From Flagellimonas beolgyonensis (lineage in GTDB: Bacteria > Bacteroidota > Bacteroidia > Flavobacteriales > Flavobacteriaceae), in NCBI RefSeq assembly GCF_003992615.1, contig NZ_RZMY01000016.1, positions 248,001-312,000 of the forward strand: a stretch of 64,000 nt of DNA, given 5' to 3'. Each line of letters opens with the position of its first letter. The first letter of the stretch is position 1. Shown piece by piece: positions 63,317-64,000 of the stretch. A program made the position numbers and the translations under genes. The notes under the pieces are model-generated. The model searched no databases, had not been told where the DNA came from, and saw only the letters and a list, made by a program, of their open reading frames with translations.

Positions 63317-64000
63317 ATGGCCCAGAGCAATTCACCATCCAGATATACCCTAACTGCAGCACTTCCCTACACCAATGGACCCATCCATATCGGACATTTG
63401 GCAGGTGTTTATGTGCCAGCCGATATTTATGCCCGTTTTTTACGATTGAAGGGTAACGATGTTGCCTTTGTCTGCGGAAGCGATGAACATGGTGTGGCCA
63501 TTTCCATGAAAGCCAAAAAAGAAGGCATCACTCCCAAAGAGGTAATCGATAAATACCATAACATCATTAAAAAATCGTTTGCCGATTTCGGTATTTCCTT
63601 TGATAATTATTCCAGAACTTCTGCGGAAGTTCATCATAAGACAGCCTCTGATTTTTTCAAAAAATTATACGAACAAGGTGATTTTATTGAAGAAGAAACC
63701 GAACAATTGTACGATGATGAGGCCAAACAGTTTCTGGCCGACCGATTTGTGATCGGCACCTGTCCGCGATGTGGACATGAAGAAGCCTATGGGGACCAAT
63801 GTGAAAACTGTGGATCTTCCCTAAACGCCACAGACCTCATCAACCCAAAATCGACCATCACCGGAACCGTACCCTCCCTAAAAAAGACCAAACATTGGTT
63901 CTTGCCCTTGGATCGGTACGAAGGATTTTTGAAAGAATGGATTTTGGAAGGCCACAAATCGGATTGGAAACCCAATGTGTACGGTCAGTGCAAATCTTGG
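63317..64000 (+). CDS. metG: methionyl-tRNA synthetase, 3' truncated by window edge
   Basis: Class I synthetase that charges tRNA-Met; 228 codons are visible and the gene runs off the window. ATG at 63317; the HIGH motif is in [15 protein letters not shown], followed by [18 protein letters not shown] and the zinc-binding knuckles [17 protein letters not shown] in the connective domain (four Cys). KMSKS and the anticodon domain lie beyond the end. A possible TATTTTTG box at 63289-63296 lies 20 bp upstream. It follows the DUF1501 gene by 144 bp. Confidence 0.97.
   Translation, partial: MAQSNSPSRYTLTAALPYTNGPIHIGHLAGVYVPADIYARFLRLKGNDVAFVCGSDEHGVAISMKAKKEGITPKEVIDKYHNIIKKSFADFGISFDNYSRTSAEVHHKTASDFFKKLYEQGDFIEEETEQLYDDEAKQFLADRFVIGTCPRCGHEEAYGDQCENCGSSLNATDLINPKSTITGTVPSLKKTKHWFLPLDRYEGFLKEWILEGHKSDWKPNVYGQCKSW

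Overview
The window is a chromosomal segment of a member of the Flavobacteriaceae (Bacteroidota), most like a marine genus; genus and species cannot be fixed from the sequence. Evidence: two adhesin/PorP-SprF pairs and several proteins with C-terminal sorting domains of the type IX secretion system (T9SS); TAnnTTTG-type promoter boxes with no clear Shine-Dalgarno pattern; flavobacterial families (DUF4286, DUF4199, DUF6428, DUF1800/DUF1501, ligase-associated helicase/PdeM); and moderate G+C. No phage, plasmid, transposase, CRISPR or rRNA genes were seen. One tRNA gene (Leu, CAA) is present.

Layout. 1-6.2 kb: 3' part of a giant T9SS type B surface protein, its PorP/SprF partner, a lipoprotein hydrolase and two orphan genes. 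6.2-7.0 kb: a gene-poor AT-rich stretch. 7.0-10.3 kb: a 7TM-DISM histidine kinase with its LytTR regulator, and a siroheme-synthesis dehydrogenase. 10.4-16.1 kb (minus): PorP/SprF plus a nine-repeat DUF11 adhesin, and a small secreted repeat protein. 16.3-19.4 kb (minus): class I ribonucleotide reductase whose ATP-cone is on the radical subunit NrdB rather than on NrdA. 19.8-21.8 kb: a second 7TM-DISM kinase without a partner, and tRNA-Leu. 22-24.3 kb: prs, rplY, pth. 24.3-28.8 kb (minus): a secreted metalloprotease coupled to a lipoprotein. 28.8-40.1 kb (plus): a long housekeeping run (ribF, serS, TPR protein, ksgA, mgtE, a dehydrogenase, small proteins). 40.2-42 kb: an arsenic-response cluster (ArsR, DUF6428, GNAT, thioredoxin-type ArsC) without an efflux pump. 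42-47.2 kb: OlsF-like bifunctional acyltransferase, aspartate kinase, GNAT, fructose-bisphosphatase, TerB-like protein. 47.2-55 kb: DNA repair (Lhr-type helicase, PdeM, Mfd) and an outer-membrane protein. 55-56.6 kb: a serine hydrolase flanked by dispersed palindromic repeats. 56.6-64 kb: DUF3352 protein, ACT-like protein, YraN, the DUF1800/DUF1501 pair, and the start of metG.

Most worth following up: a 219-bp cassette of about 65% G+C inside the first adhesin gene, bounded by 24-bp exact direct repeats; the ATP-cone relocation in nrdBA, with DnaA-box-like sites in the promoter region; the arsenic cluster with a Cys-tailed DUF6428 protein and an ArsN-like acetyltransferase; a DUF1501 protein carrying both a Tat signal and a T9SS sorting domain beside a signal-less DUF1800 partner; a small secreted protein built from three TGPxAKNRKP-type repeats; and a family of palindromic repeats close to several gene ends. 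No wholly new multi-gene system could be demonstrated from sequence alone.
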